Below are positions 47,447 through 55,315 of a DNA stretch of 64,000 bases, piece by piece. The notes under the pieces are model-generated. The model searched no databases. It was given only the letters and a program-made list of their open reading frames with translations, and had not been told where the DNA came from. This stretch comes from CAVSWT01 sp963777515 (GTDB taxonomy: Bacteria > Bacteroidota > Ignavibacteria > Ignavibacteriales > Ignavibacteriaceae), in NCBI GenBank assembly GCA_963777515.1, contig CAVZQU010000006.1:239656-303655 (forward strand), in the 5' to 3' direction. Numbering within the stretch: the first letter of the stretch is position 1; every line of letters starts with the position of its first letter. Made by a program: the position numbers and the translations under genes.

Positions 47447-47606
47447 ATTTAATATAAACATAAAGTTTAATCCACTTGAAATCTAACGATTAATTTTAAG
47501 TCATTGAATTAGAATCAAAAAAAAATAATAATTATCTTTTGGAGAATCTTAAGATTATTTATTAGAACAGGGGCATATTGGCTGAAATTATAAAAAGGAG
47601 ATATCA

Positions 47607-49643
47607 ATGACTTCAAGCAAAAATCCTATCAGAAAATATAAATACAGTATTTATTTCTCGATCATTTTTTTATTCCTTATCAATTACATCACTTTTTCAC
47701 AAAATAATGAAACAAACATTACATTTAAGATTGATGATGTTTCAAATGTTATAAATAAAAATATATACGGGCAATTTTCAGAACATCTTGGACATTGCAT
47801 TTACGGTGGGATATGGGTTGGTGAGAATTCATCTATTCCTAACACTCGAGGAATAAGGAATGATGTTGTTGAAGCATTGAAAAAAATTAATGTTCCCGTT
47901 CTCCGCTGGCCCGGAGGCTGTTTTGCTGATGAATATCATTGGATGGATGGAATTGGCCCACGTACAAAAAGGCCTAAAATGGTCAACACAAATTGGGGAG
48001 GAGTTGTTGAAGATAATAGTTTTGGTACACATGAGTTTTTAGATTTTTGTAACATGATAGGTGCTGAACCATATATTACAGGAAATGTTGGAAGTGGTAC
48101 AGTGGAAGAATTATCAAAATGGATTGAATATACAACTTCTGACGGTGATAATCCTATGGCAAATCTTCGTAAAGAAAATGGAAGAAGTGAGCCGTGGAAA
48201 GTAAAATATTGGGGAATAGGAAATGAAAGCTGGGGATGCGGCGGTGATATGCGCCCAATGTATTATTCTGATTTAGTTAGAAGATACACAAGTTTTTGTA
48301 AAAATTATGGAGACAATAAACTTTTTAAAATTGCTTCAGGCCCCAATGGTGAAGACACAACCTGGACCGATGTTTTAATGAAGCAAGCTGCCGGAGCAAT
48401 TGATGGTCTTGCTCTTCATTATTACACCTGGTCAAATGCAAAGACAGCAGCAGATTTTGATGAATCGGGATGGTTTAACATTATGAAACAAACATTATAC
48501 ATGGAACAATTGATTAAAGAGCATTCTTCAATAATGGATAGATATGACCCGGATAAGAAAGTTGCTTTAGTAGTTGATGAGTGGGGAACATGGTATAAAG
48601 TTGAACCTGGGACAAATCCCTCATTTTTATATCAGCAGAACACTTTGCGTGACGCAGTTGTGGCTGCATCAAATTTAAATATTTTTAATAATCATTGTGA
48701 CCGCGTAAAGATGGCAAATATAGCTCAGATGATAAATGTACTTCAGGCAATGATTTTAACAAAGGGAGATAAGATAGTTCTAACTCCAACCTATTACGTA
48801 TTTGAAATGTATAAAGTGCATCAAAATGCTTTTCAAATTCCGATTCAATTAAAAACATCTAAATATATTTTTAATAATGATACTCTTCCTGCAGTGAATT
48901 GTTCGGCATCAATTAATGCAAATGGCAATATACACATTTCATTATGTAATATTGATCCGGAATCAAATGAGAATGTTTCAATTCAATTAAAAGATATTGA
49001 AGCAAATAATATTTCAGCTCAAATTTTGACATCTGAAAAGATGAATGATTTAAACTCATTTAATGAACCAAATGTGGTTGTTCCGGCAGGTTTTACTGAT
49101 TTTAATTTAGCAGATGATAACTTAGAAGTTAATATGCCGGCTAAATCAATTATCGTTTTGGAGATTAAAGGTGGTAATAATTCTAAGATAGGTACTGCGA
49201 TTGAAGTGAAAAACCCACAAGCTCATTTAAGTTATCAGTATTACCAGGACTATGATGAGGCATATTTAAAGCTTCCTGACTTTTCTAAAATAAAAGCATT
49301 GAGAGAGGGAATAATCGATCAGTTTGAATTGCCTGCAAAGAATTCAGGGGCAAATTTTGCGGTTAAATATTCGGGTTATATCAAAATTCCGGAAGATGGA
49401 TATTACACTTTTTATACAAAATCGGATGATGGTTCAAAACTTCTTATCGATAACAAAATTATTGTTAATAATGACGGAAGGCATGCTGACATAGAAGTAA
49501 GCGGACTTTCATTATTAAAGAAAGGATTCCATAAAATAGAAGTGGTATTCTTCCAGGGGCCTGGCGGGCAGTATTTAGATGCAAGTATAGAAGGACCGAA
49601 TATGAAAAAACAAATTATTCCTGCTGATATTTTATTTCATTGA
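47607..49643 (+). CDS. GH51 alpha-L-arabinofuranosidase with PA14 domain
   Basis: AAAAGGAG precedes the ATG, and a signal peptide ends in 'ITFSQ'. The GH51 core is plain: 'NIYGQFSEHLGHCIYGGIWVG', 'VLRWPGGCFADEYHWMDGIGP', acid/base Glu in 'WGIGNESWGCGG' (about 208), and nucleophile in 'VVDEWGTWY' (about 326). The C-terminal 140 residues form a PA14-type domain ('QFELPAKNSGANFAVKYSGYIKIPEDGYYTFYTKSDDGSKLLIDNKII'), a sugar-binding beta-barrel not present in most GH51 enzymes. The enzyme releases terminal arabinofuranose from arabinan, arabinoxylan or arabinogalactan. The galT/galK pair downstream fits an arabinogalactan-like or mixed glycan. Confidence 0.88.
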   Translation: MTSSKNPIRKYKYSIYFSIIFLFLINYITFSQNNETNITFKIDDVSNVINKNIYGQFSEHLGHCIYGGIWVGENSSIPNTRGIRNDVVEALKKINVPVLRWPGGCFADEYHWMDGIGPRTKRPKMVNTNWGGVVEDNSFGTHEFLDFCNMIGAEPYITGNVGSGTVEELSKWIEYTTSDGDNPMANLRKENGRSEPWKVKYWGIGNESWGCGGDMRPMYYSDLVRRYTSFCKNYGDNKLFKIASGPNGEDTTWTDVLMKQAAGAIDGLALHYYTWSNAKTAADFDESGWFNIMKQTLYMEQLIKEHSSIMDRYDPDKKVALVVDEWGTWYKVEPGTNPSFLYQQNTLRDAVVAASNLNIFNNHCDRVKMANIAQMINVLQAMILTKGDKIVLTPTYYVFEMYKVHQNAFQIPIQLKTSKYIFNNDTLPAVNCSASINANGNIHISLCNIDPESNENVSIQLKDIEANNISAQILTSEKMNDLNSFNEPNVVVPAGFTDFNLADDNLEVNMPAKSIIVLEIKGGNNSKIGTAIEVKNPQAHLSYQYYQDYDEAYLKLPDFSKIKALREGIIDQFELPAKNSGANFAVKYSGYIKIPEDGYYTFYTKSDDGSKLLIDNKIIVNNDGRHADIEVSGLSLLKKGFHKIEVVFFQGPGGQYLDASIEGPNMKKQIIPADILFH

Positions 49644-49695
49644 TAAATTATATATTAGATTTTTACATAAATAAAATTGTAGAAAATGTTGTTTA

Positions 49696-50730
49696 ATGAA
49701 TTTTGAATCAAGCCATAGAAGAAAAAATATACTTACCGGTGAATGGATTTTAGTTTCGCCGCAGCGAGCTAAAAGGCCATGGCAAGGAAAAGTTGAAAAT
49801 ATTTCTTCCGAAAAAAAAATGGAATACGACCCGAATTGTTATTTGTGCCCTGGCAATGAAAGAGCAAATGGAAATAAGAATCCTGGATACAAAACGACTT
49901 TTACATTTAAAAATGATTTTAGTGCTTTGGAGTTAAGTATAGAAGAGTTTGATTTAGATGAAGAAAATCTTATTGTTGCAAAATCTGAAAAAGGGATTTG
50001 CAGAGTTATTTGTTTTTCACCAAGACATGATTTAACACTTGCTGAGCTGGAAACAAGCAAAATTATTCAAGTGATTAAAAAATGGAAGGAAGAATATAAT
50101 CAATTAGGCAGCATGCCTGAGATCAACTATGTTCAGATTTTTGAGAACAAAGGTGAAATAATGGGCTGCAGCAATCCGCATCCACATGGACAAATCTGGG
50201 CTCAGGAATCAATTCCTGTTGAACCTCAAAAAGAGCAAAACAGCCAGTTAAAATATTATCAAGAGAAAAACACTTCACTGCTGCTTGATTATTTAAATCT
50301 AGAATTAGAAAAGAATGAAAGAATTATTTATGAAAATAAATCTTTTGTTTTACTCGTTCCTTTCTGGGCAATTTGGCCTTTTGAAGTTATGATTATTCCT
50401 AAAAGGTCAATTCAAAATATTAATCAATTTTCCAATGAAGAAATAGAACAATATGCAGATGTAATAAAAGTTGCAACGGTCAAATATGATAATTTATTTC
50501 AAACATCTTTTCCATACTCGGCAGGAATTCATCAAGCACCAACTGACGAGAAAGCTCATTTAGAATGGCAGTTTCATATGCATTTCTATCCTCCGCTATT
50601 GAGGTCAGCATCCATAAAAAAATTTATGGTCGGTTACGAAATGCTTGCAAATGCACAGCGGGATATAACACCGGAAAAAAGCGCAGAGATTTTAAAAAAT
50701 CTTTCAAACAAACATTATAAATTGAAGTAA
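49696..50730 (+). CDS. galT: Galactose-1-phosphate uridylyltransferase
   Basis: The 344 residues carry the class I GalT marks: 'SHRRKNILTGEWILVSPQRAKRPWQGKVE', zinc-type cysteines in 'CYLCPGN', 'IFENKGEIMGCSNPHPHGQIWA' with the catalytic His pair H163-P-H165, and 'HLEWQFHMHFYPPLLRS' near the end. It transfers UMP from UDP-glucose to galactose-1-P in the Leloir pathway. It precedes galK by two bases, so the two are translationally linked. It is cytoplasmic and has full family length. Confidence 0.93.
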   Translation: MNFESSHRRKNILTGEWILVSPQRAKRPWQGKVENISSEKKMEYDPNCYLCPGNERANGNKNPGYKTTFTFKNDFSALELSIEEFDLDEENLIVAKSEKGICRVICFSPRHDLTLAELETSKIIQVIKKWKEEYNQLGSMPEINYVQIFENKGEIMGCSNPHPHGQIWAQESIPVEPQKEQNSQLKYYQEKNTSLLLDYLNLELEKNERIIYENKSFVLLVPFWAIWPFEVMIIPKRSIQNINQFSNEEIEQYADVIKVATVKYDNLFQTSFPYSAGIHQAPTDEKAHLEWQFHMHFYPPLLRSASIKKFMVGYEMLANAQRDITPEKSAEILKNLSNKHYKLK

Positions 50731-50732
50731 AA

Positions 50733-51995
50733 ATGAATATTGATTTAAAATCTTCCTTAAAAAAATTATACGGTTCTGATAATGAAAAGCAAATAAAGAG
50801 ATATGATAAACTTCTTCAGCAATTCAAAAATAAATTTTCAAATCAAGAATACAAATATTTTAGTGCACCCGGCAGGACAGAAATTTGCGGTAATCATACA
50901 GATCATAATCATGGGAAAGTTGTCGCCGCTAGCATCAACCTTGATTCGATTGCAATCGCTTCTAAAAATAATGAAAATTTAGTAAATCTCTTTTCGATTG
51001 GGTATGATAAACCTTTTTCAGTTGGACTAAATAATCTTGAGCCGTTGAAAAAAGAGAAAGAATCTACTGAAGCTCTTATTCGGGGAGTTGCAGCGGGCTT
51101 TGCAAATAATGGTTTTAAGATCGGTGGCTTTAATGCGGTAATTCAAAGTGATGTAATGATTGGGTCGGGCTTAAGTTCTTCTGCATCAATCGAAGTCTTA
51201 ATAGGAAATATTTTTAGACATCTGTATAATAATAGCAATATCACTCAAACTGAAATAGCAATTATTGGTCAGTATGCTGAGAACAATTATTTCGGTAAAC
51301 CATGTGGACTGATGGATCAAGTTGCATGTGCAAAAGGTGGTATAATTACAATCGATTTTTATGATCCAATGAATCCATTGATTGAAAAAATTGATTTTGA
51401 TTTTCAAACAACAGGATACAAATTGATTGTGGTTGATACAGAAGCAAGTCACGTTGATTTAACAGAAGACTATGCATCAGTTCCGAAAGAAATGAAAGAA
51501 GCAGCAAAGTTTTTTGGCAAAGAATTTCTAAGTGAAATTAACCAAGAACAATTGATTTCAAACTTAAAGCAGATTAGAAAAAGGATAGGCGATAGGGCAG
51601 TTTTAAGAGCTATTCATTTCTTGGAAGAAAATAAGAGAGTTGATAAACTTGTTGAAACTCTAAGTAAAAATGATTTTAATAAATTCCTATCTATAGTAAA
51701 TGAATCGGGAAATTCTTCATTTAAATATTTACAAAATATTTATTCAACTCATAATTTTAATGAGCAGGGAGTTTCATTAGCATTAGCGTTAAGTGATTTG
51801 TTTATTAAAGAGCATGGAGTAGGTGCCTGCCGTGTTCATGGCGGAGGTTTTGCCGGAACGATTCAAGTTTTTTTACCGGAAAATTTAGTTGATGAATATA
51901 CTAACTTTATATCGAACGCATTTGATAAAAGTTCGGTTAAAGTTCTTTCGATAAGAAATTTTGGCGCAATTTGTTTGGATGAATTAAAAAGTTGA
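50733..51995 (+). CDS. galK: Galactokinase
   Basis: This is a GHMP kinase of 420 residues. The galactokinase signature is 'GRTEICGNHTDHNHGKV' (about 47-63), a slight variant of G-R-x-N/E-x-x-G-x-H-x-D-Y/H. The ATP-binding loop is 'VMIGSGLSSSASIEVLIG', followed by 'FGKPCGLMDQVACAKGG', and the third motif is 'GACRVHGGGFAGTIQVF'. It phosphorylates galactose at C1 for GalT. The gene is the last of the sugar run and is followed by a perfect terminator hairpin. The Tyr of the usual HTDYN motif is His here, which is seen in some Bacteroidota-type enzymes. Confidence 0.92.
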   Translation: MNIDLKSSLKKLYGSDNEKQIKRYDKLLQQFKNKFSNQEYKYFSAPGRTEICGNHTDHNHGKVVAASINLDSIAIASKNNENLVNLFSIGYDKPFSVGLNNLEPLKKEKESTEALIRGVAAGFANNGFKIGGFNAVIQSDVMIGSGLSSSASIEVLIGNIFRHLYNNSNITQTEIAIIGQYAENNYFGKPCGLMDQVACAKGGIITIDFYDPMNPLIEKIDFDFQTTGYKLIVVDTEASHVDLTEDYASVPKEMKEAAKFFGKEFLSEINQEQLISNLKQIRKRIGDRAVLRAIHFLEENKRVDKLVETLSKNDFNKFLSIVNESGNSSFKYLQNIYSTHNFNEQGVSLALALSDLFIKEHGVGACRVHGGGFAGTIQVFLPENLVDEYTNFISNAFDKSSVKVLSIRNFGAICLDELKS

Positions 51996-52024
51996 AGTTG
52001 TGTAAACATTTTTATCGCATTTAT

Positions 52025-52053
52025 AAACCCAATTTCTTGGAGAAATTGGGTTT
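52025..52053. terminator. Bidirectional terminator between convergent genes
   Basis: A perfect 13-bp stem (AAACCCAATTTCT with its exact complement AGAAATTGGGTTT) encloses a three-base TGG loop. A-rich sequence on the left and T-rich on the right serve both strands. It sits between galK (plus) and the thioesterase gene (minus), whose stop is three bases away. The outer 11 bp of the stem recur in the hairpin at 55265-55293. Confidence 0.85.
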
Positions 52054-52055
52054 AT

Positions 52056-52808
52056 TTATAAAATGAATTTACTCCATTCAACAATAGATTGAAAAACGAT
52101 TTTCCCGCTCGCTTTATTTTTTGCTTCTACAATATTAATTAATTCATTTGAAGATTGATTTGAAAGTGAAATTTCAATTTCATCTCCTAAAAAGCTTTCT
52201 GCCTGAAAAGACACAGTAATATTTTTAATAATGTGGGAAGAATGAAAATCTTTTGAAAAACAATCTAAAATCATTTCTACATACTTTGTATTATTAACGT
52301 GCTGGTTCAAATCAAGGTCACTGTATTTAAAAACTTTGCTTTCAATTATTTTTCCCTCATTATCGGGGATTATCTTTTCAGGATAAACTGCCAAAGCATT
52401 TTCTTCTATTTCATATGGAATTTTTAAATTAATACTTTGAAGGTCTACAATTCTTTTAGTTTGGATATTAACCGGCAGCCATGCAGTTGTAGCTTTAATT
52501 ATCACATCATTTTTATCATTACTAATTAAAAAATCTCTCAAATAAAAAAGCTTGTACTTTCGCTTAGGCCAGGTTTTAATTTTTATTGTTTCTGCATATT
52601 TAGGGTACTTCTCAATTTCAACTCGAACCCAAGACAAAACCCATCCGAGATTCTTTTCTAACAAATTATTATATCCAAGGTGAAGTTTGTCAGCGTGAGC
52701 AGCGGCTATATCTTGCAAAAAAACAAAAATAGAATTTACTTTTACCCTATTATTAAAGTCGGCGTCGTTAGTGCGGATCGAAAATTCTTCTTCTAAAAAC
52801 TCTTTCAA
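52056..52808 (-). CDS. Acyl-ACP thioesterase
   Basis: The 250 residues form two hotdog domains. The first half has 'FSIRTNDADFNNRVKVNSIFVFLQDIAAAHADKLHLGYNNLLEKNLGWVLSWVRVEI', typical of bacterial FatA-type thioesterases. The second half carries the catalytic region 'SDLDLNQHVNNTKYVEMILD' with the Asn-x-His motif and a closing Glu/Trp 'IVEWSKF'. It hydrolyses acyl-ACP to release free fatty acids. The start is TTG, supported by AAGGAAA about six bases upstream. It is transcribed alone, facing galK. Confidence 0.87.
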   Translation of the reverse strand: MKEFLEEEFSIRTNDADFNNRVKVNSIFVFLQDIAAAHADKLHLGYNNLLEKNLGWVLSWVRVEIEKYPKYAETIKIKTWPKRKYKLFYLRDFLISNDKNDVIIKATTAWLPVNIQTKRIVDLQSINLKIPYEIEENALAVYPEKIIPDNEGKIIESKVFKYSDLDLNQHVNNTKYVEMILDCFSKDFHSSHIIKNITVSFQAESFLGDEIEISLSNQSSNELINIVEAKNKASGKIVFQSIVEWSKFIL

Positions 52809-53000
52809 AATATTTCCTTAAGCGGTTATAATGAGAAAACATTCATCCAAATTTATATGAATTTGATGAATATGTCTAAGTATTTAAAACTTGTGTATAT
52901 CTTTTTATTTTGAGGGTAAAATAAAACCATTCATTTTGAAATGTTTCCATTCAAATAAAACAAAGTAAAACTTACTTTATCAAATCATATTATTGAATTG

Positions 53001-53036
53001 ACTTTTGGGGATTAACTTTTTCTGTACCCCAAAAGT
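53001..53036. promoter_or_regulatory. 10-bp inverted repeat upstream of the ECF sigma gene
   Basis: ACTTTTGGGG at 53001-53010 is repeated exactly in reverse complement as CCCCAAAAGT at 53027-53036, with 16 bases between. The right arm touches the candidate ECF promoter and ends 39 bases before the sigma gene start. There is no T-run after it, so an operator or a leader structure is more likely than a terminator. It lies in the divergent region between the thioesterase and sigma factor genes. Confidence 0.45.
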
Positions 53037-53063
53037 TGTAACAATTTTAAAATCATTTTCGTC
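53037..53063 (+). promoter_or_regulatory. Candidate autoregulated ECF promoter
   Basis: TGTAAC (53037-53042) and CGTC (53060-53063) are separated by 17 bases. This is the general pattern of ECF promoters (an xxAAC-type -35 and a CGTC-type -10), which usually drive the sigma factor's own operon. A start site about six bases past the -10 box would give a nearly leaderless transcript for the ATG at 53075, consistent with the weak ribosome site there. Confidence 0.4.
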
Positions 53064-53074
53064 TTTATGTAAAG

Positions 53075-53608
53075 ATGCTGAGCAATCTTAAATACAATCT
53101 GCTGATAAAGCAATTCAAGAATAGAATATACAGCTATTCCGTGTATATGCTTAGAAACAAAATGGATGCAGATGACGTAACGCAGGAAGTGCTGGTAAGA
53201 TTGTGGAAAAACATTGACAACTTTAACATTAATTCGGCAAAGTCTTATATAATGAAAATGACGCATAATCTTTGCCTGGATTATTTAAGAAGACGAAATA
53301 CGTTTAGTAATAAAGAAATTGAAATTGATGACTTCTTTGAGGAAACTTATTCAACGGTAGACAAGACTGATGAGCCGGATGAAATGGCAAGCAATGAAGA
53401 ATTGAATCAAAAAATTAAAAGTGCAATAGAATGTTTGCCGGATAAATTAAAAAGTGTTTTTATCATGTATCAATTACACGGAATGAAATATAAGGAAATC
53501 AGTGAAGCTTTGGATATTCCTATAAATAGTGTTAAGGTTTATCTAAGACGGGCGAGAGTAAAGCTTCAAAATGAACTAAAGCAAGTTAGACACGAATATG
53601 CAAACTGA
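53075..53608 (+). CDS. ECF-type RNA polymerase sigma factor
   Basis: The 177 residues contain region 2 (about 8-75: 'LIKQFKNRIYSYSVYMLRNKMDADDVTQEVLVRLWKNIDNF') and region 4 (about 115-170: 'AIECLPDKLKSVFIMYQLHGMKYKEISEALDIPINSVKVYLRRARVKLQ'). Between them is an acidic linker. Length and domain order are those of ECF sigma factors. It is the first gene of a four-gene operon; the next gene overlaps its end by 11 bases, as sigma/anti-sigma pairs often do. The stress or signal is unknown. Confidence 0.92.
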   Translation: MLSNLKYNLLIKQFKNRIYSYSVYMLRNKMDADDVTQEVLVRLWKNIDNFNINSAKSYIMKMTHNLCLDYLRRRNTFSNKEIEIDDFFEETYSTVDKTDEPDEMASNEELNQKIKSAIECLPDKLKSVFIMYQLHGMKYKEISEALDIPINSVKVYLRRARVKLQNELKQVRHEYAN

Positions 53609-54140
53609 AATTAGTGAAGAATTATTGAGTAGAATTATAGCCGTCGCTTATGGCGATGCCGGATTATTTGAAAAGATCAAAATATATTTGTTAGCATCAA
53701 AGCATGCAGAAGTTAAAAGTATATTATACGAATATAAAAGAACCTCCAAAGTTCTTGATAAAATTGAAATTGATAAATGTCCGGGTGAAATAATTGAAAG
53801 AGTTAAAAATAATAACGGCGTAGTTAAAAATAGTCTTATAGTTTCGTTCTTAAATTTTATAAATCAATTTTTGCATAAGCCGGTATACATATCAGCAATA
53901 ATATTAATAATAATTTCATCAATGATTTCATTGTTCATATTAAACCAGAAGAATGAAACTCAAATTTCAAATAAGCGCGTGGCCCTGGCAGAAAAACAGG
54001 TAAAGCAGTCAATTGTTTTTGTAAGCAGAATTTTTGAAAAAACAGCCGGCAGAGTAGAAAATGATATCATAAAACAACAGGTTGCTAAACCATTGAACGA
54101 AGGCATTACAACAGTAAATAATCTTTTTAAAGGAGGATAG
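53598..54140 (+). CDS. Putative anti-sigma factor, single-pass membrane protein
   Basis: The 180 residues have an N-terminal soluble part (about 1-90, helical, 'EELLSRIIAVAYGDAGLFEKIKIYLLASKHAEVKSILYEYKRTSKVLDKI'), one strong membrane helix (about 94-117, 'VYISAIILIIISSMISLFIL') and a periplasmic C-terminal helix. The overlap with the ECF gene and this topology are those of membrane anti-sigma factors. It lacks a clear zinc-binding HxxxCxxC motif, so the assignment rests on position and topology. It is followed by AGGAGG and the first DUF4252 gene. Confidence 0.65.
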   Translation: MQTEISEELLSRIIAVAYGDAGLFEKIKIYLLASKHAEVKSILYEYKRTSKVLDKIEIDKCPGEIIERVKNNNGVVKNSLIVSFLNFINQFLHKPVYISAIILIIISSMISLFILNQKNETQISNKRVALAEKQVKQSIVFVSRIFEKTAGRVENDIIKQQVAKPLNEGITTVNNLFKGG

Positions 54141-54145
54141 TGAAA

Positions 54146-54712
54146 ATGAAAAAACTAATTAAAATATTACCAATAATAATTGTTATTTTTTCTATCAATT
54201 TAATGGCTCAAGAAAAAGGCGATTATTCAAATGATCCCGGCTATGTTGATTTCGGAGATCTAACCAAATTCTATAATGATAATGATGTAACCGAAGTACT
54301 TGTCGAGAAAAATTTATTGAAGCTTGTAGCAAATGCAACAAAAGATGAGGACACTGCACTCTATGATCTATTAAGCGGGCTTAAATTGGTCAAAGTCAAT
54401 TCCTTTAAAAATAATGGTTCCAATAGGGATGAAATAATAAGTAAAATTGAAAGTGTCAACAAAAAGCTTGCTGCAAAAAACTGGGATAGAATTGTGCACG
54501 TTAAGAGCGGAGAGGAATATACCAATGTGTATATTAAATCTAACTCTTCTGATGATACAATTGAAGGGCTTGTGGTAACGACTTACCAGAAAGATGGAGA
54601 AGTTACATTTGTTAATATAGTTGGAAAAATAAATCTTGAAAGTATCGGAAGGCTTGGTAAAAAGTTTGATATCCCTTCACTAGGAGATATCAATAAAAAT
54701 AAAGAGGGCTAA
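54146..54712 (+). CDS. DUF4252 exported protein
   Basis: A signal peptide ('IIIVIFSINLMAQ') is followed by the DUF4252 pattern: 'YVDFGDLTKFYNDNDVTEVLVEKNLLKLVANATKDED', 'LLSGLKLVKVNSFKNN', 'KKLAAKNWDRIVHVKSGEEYTNVYIKSN' and 'LVVTTYQKDGEVTFVNIVGKINLESIGRLG'. The ATG at 54146 is used because AGGAGG at 54131-54136 is nine bases upstream; a GTG at 54140 would be too close. DUF4252 proteins are small exported proteins of unknown function that are frequently encoded with ECF sigma factors. Confidence 0.84.
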   Translation: MKKLIKILPIIIVIFSINLMAQEKGDYSNDPGYVDFGDLTKFYNDNDVTEVLVEKNLLKLVANATKDEDTALYDLLSGLKLVKVNSFKNNGSNRDEIISKIESVNKKLAAKNWDRIVHVKSGEEYTNVYIKSNSSDDTIEGLVVTTYQKDGEVTFVNIVGKINLESIGRLGKKFDIPSLGDINKNKEG

Positions 54713-54714
54713 AA

Positions 54715-55257
54715 ATGAAAACGAAACATTTAATTATTCCGCTTGTAATTGGTTTAACCGCGTTAACATTTACAGGGTGCTTTGGCGTTGACGGAGATTT
54801 CGTAAAAGTAAAATCAATGGTAATGAATTCAGTTGACGGCGGATTTAAAAAAGATGTGGAATTTTCTGTAGGCTCTGTTGGAATGTCATTCGCAAGACTT
54901 GTAGTAAGTATTGATAACGACGATGAAGATGCAAAAATGATTCTTAAAAATATTTCCGGTGCTCAGATTGGAGTATATAAACGAAGTCATTATTCAAATG
55001 CGGATTTTAATTTTTCTTCCTTAAAAGACTTAGACAAACGAATGAGAGATGAAGATTGGCAATGTGTAGTAAAACATGTTGAGAGAAATGAATTAACCGG
55101 TGTTTACATAAGATATGAAGATGATGAAATTAATCAAGCTTATGTTATAAATATTGATGATGGAGATTTAACTATTGTTAGAGTTGAAGGCGATCTGGAA
55201 AACTTAATTGAATATGCAATTAAAGAAAAAGGCTTGAAGGATTTTCATTACAATTAG
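54715..55257 (+). CDS. DUF4252-like lipoprotein
   Basis: Two bases after the previous stop, this 180-residue protein has a lipobox 'TFTGC' and the same fold pattern: 'GSVGMSFARLVVSIDNDDEDAKMILKNISGAQIGVYKR', 'RMRDEDWQCVVKHVERNELTGVYIRYEDDE', 'INIDDGDLTIVRVEGDLENLIEY'. It is a diverged paralogue of the preceding gene but anchored by lipid. Together they form the output or sensing side of the ECF operon. The operon ends at a hairpin terminator. Confidence 0.82.
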   Translation: MKTKHLIIPLVIGLTALTFTGCFGVDGDFVKVKSMVMNSVDGGFKKDVEFSVGSVGMSFARLVVSIDNDDEDAKMILKNISGAQIGVYKRSHYSNADFNFSSLKDLDKRMRDEDWQCVVKHVERNELTGVYIRYEDDEINQAYVINIDDGDLTIVRVEGDLENLIEYAIKEKGLKDFHYN

Positions 55258-55264
55258 AAAACAT

Positions 55265-55293
55265 AAACCCAATTTTTTAAAGAAATTGGGTTT
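55265..55293. terminator. Terminator between convergent genes
   Basis: An 11-bp perfect stem (AAACCCAATTT with AAATTGGGTTT) encloses a seven-base loop (TTTAAAG), flanked by A/T on both sides so that it can serve both strands. It lies between the DUF4252 lipoprotein gene (plus) and the DUF302-like gene (minus). The stem is the same as the outer 11 bp of the hairpin at 52025-52053. Confidence 0.8.
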
Positions 55294-55315
55294 ATTAAAT
55301 CTACAGAACAAAAAA

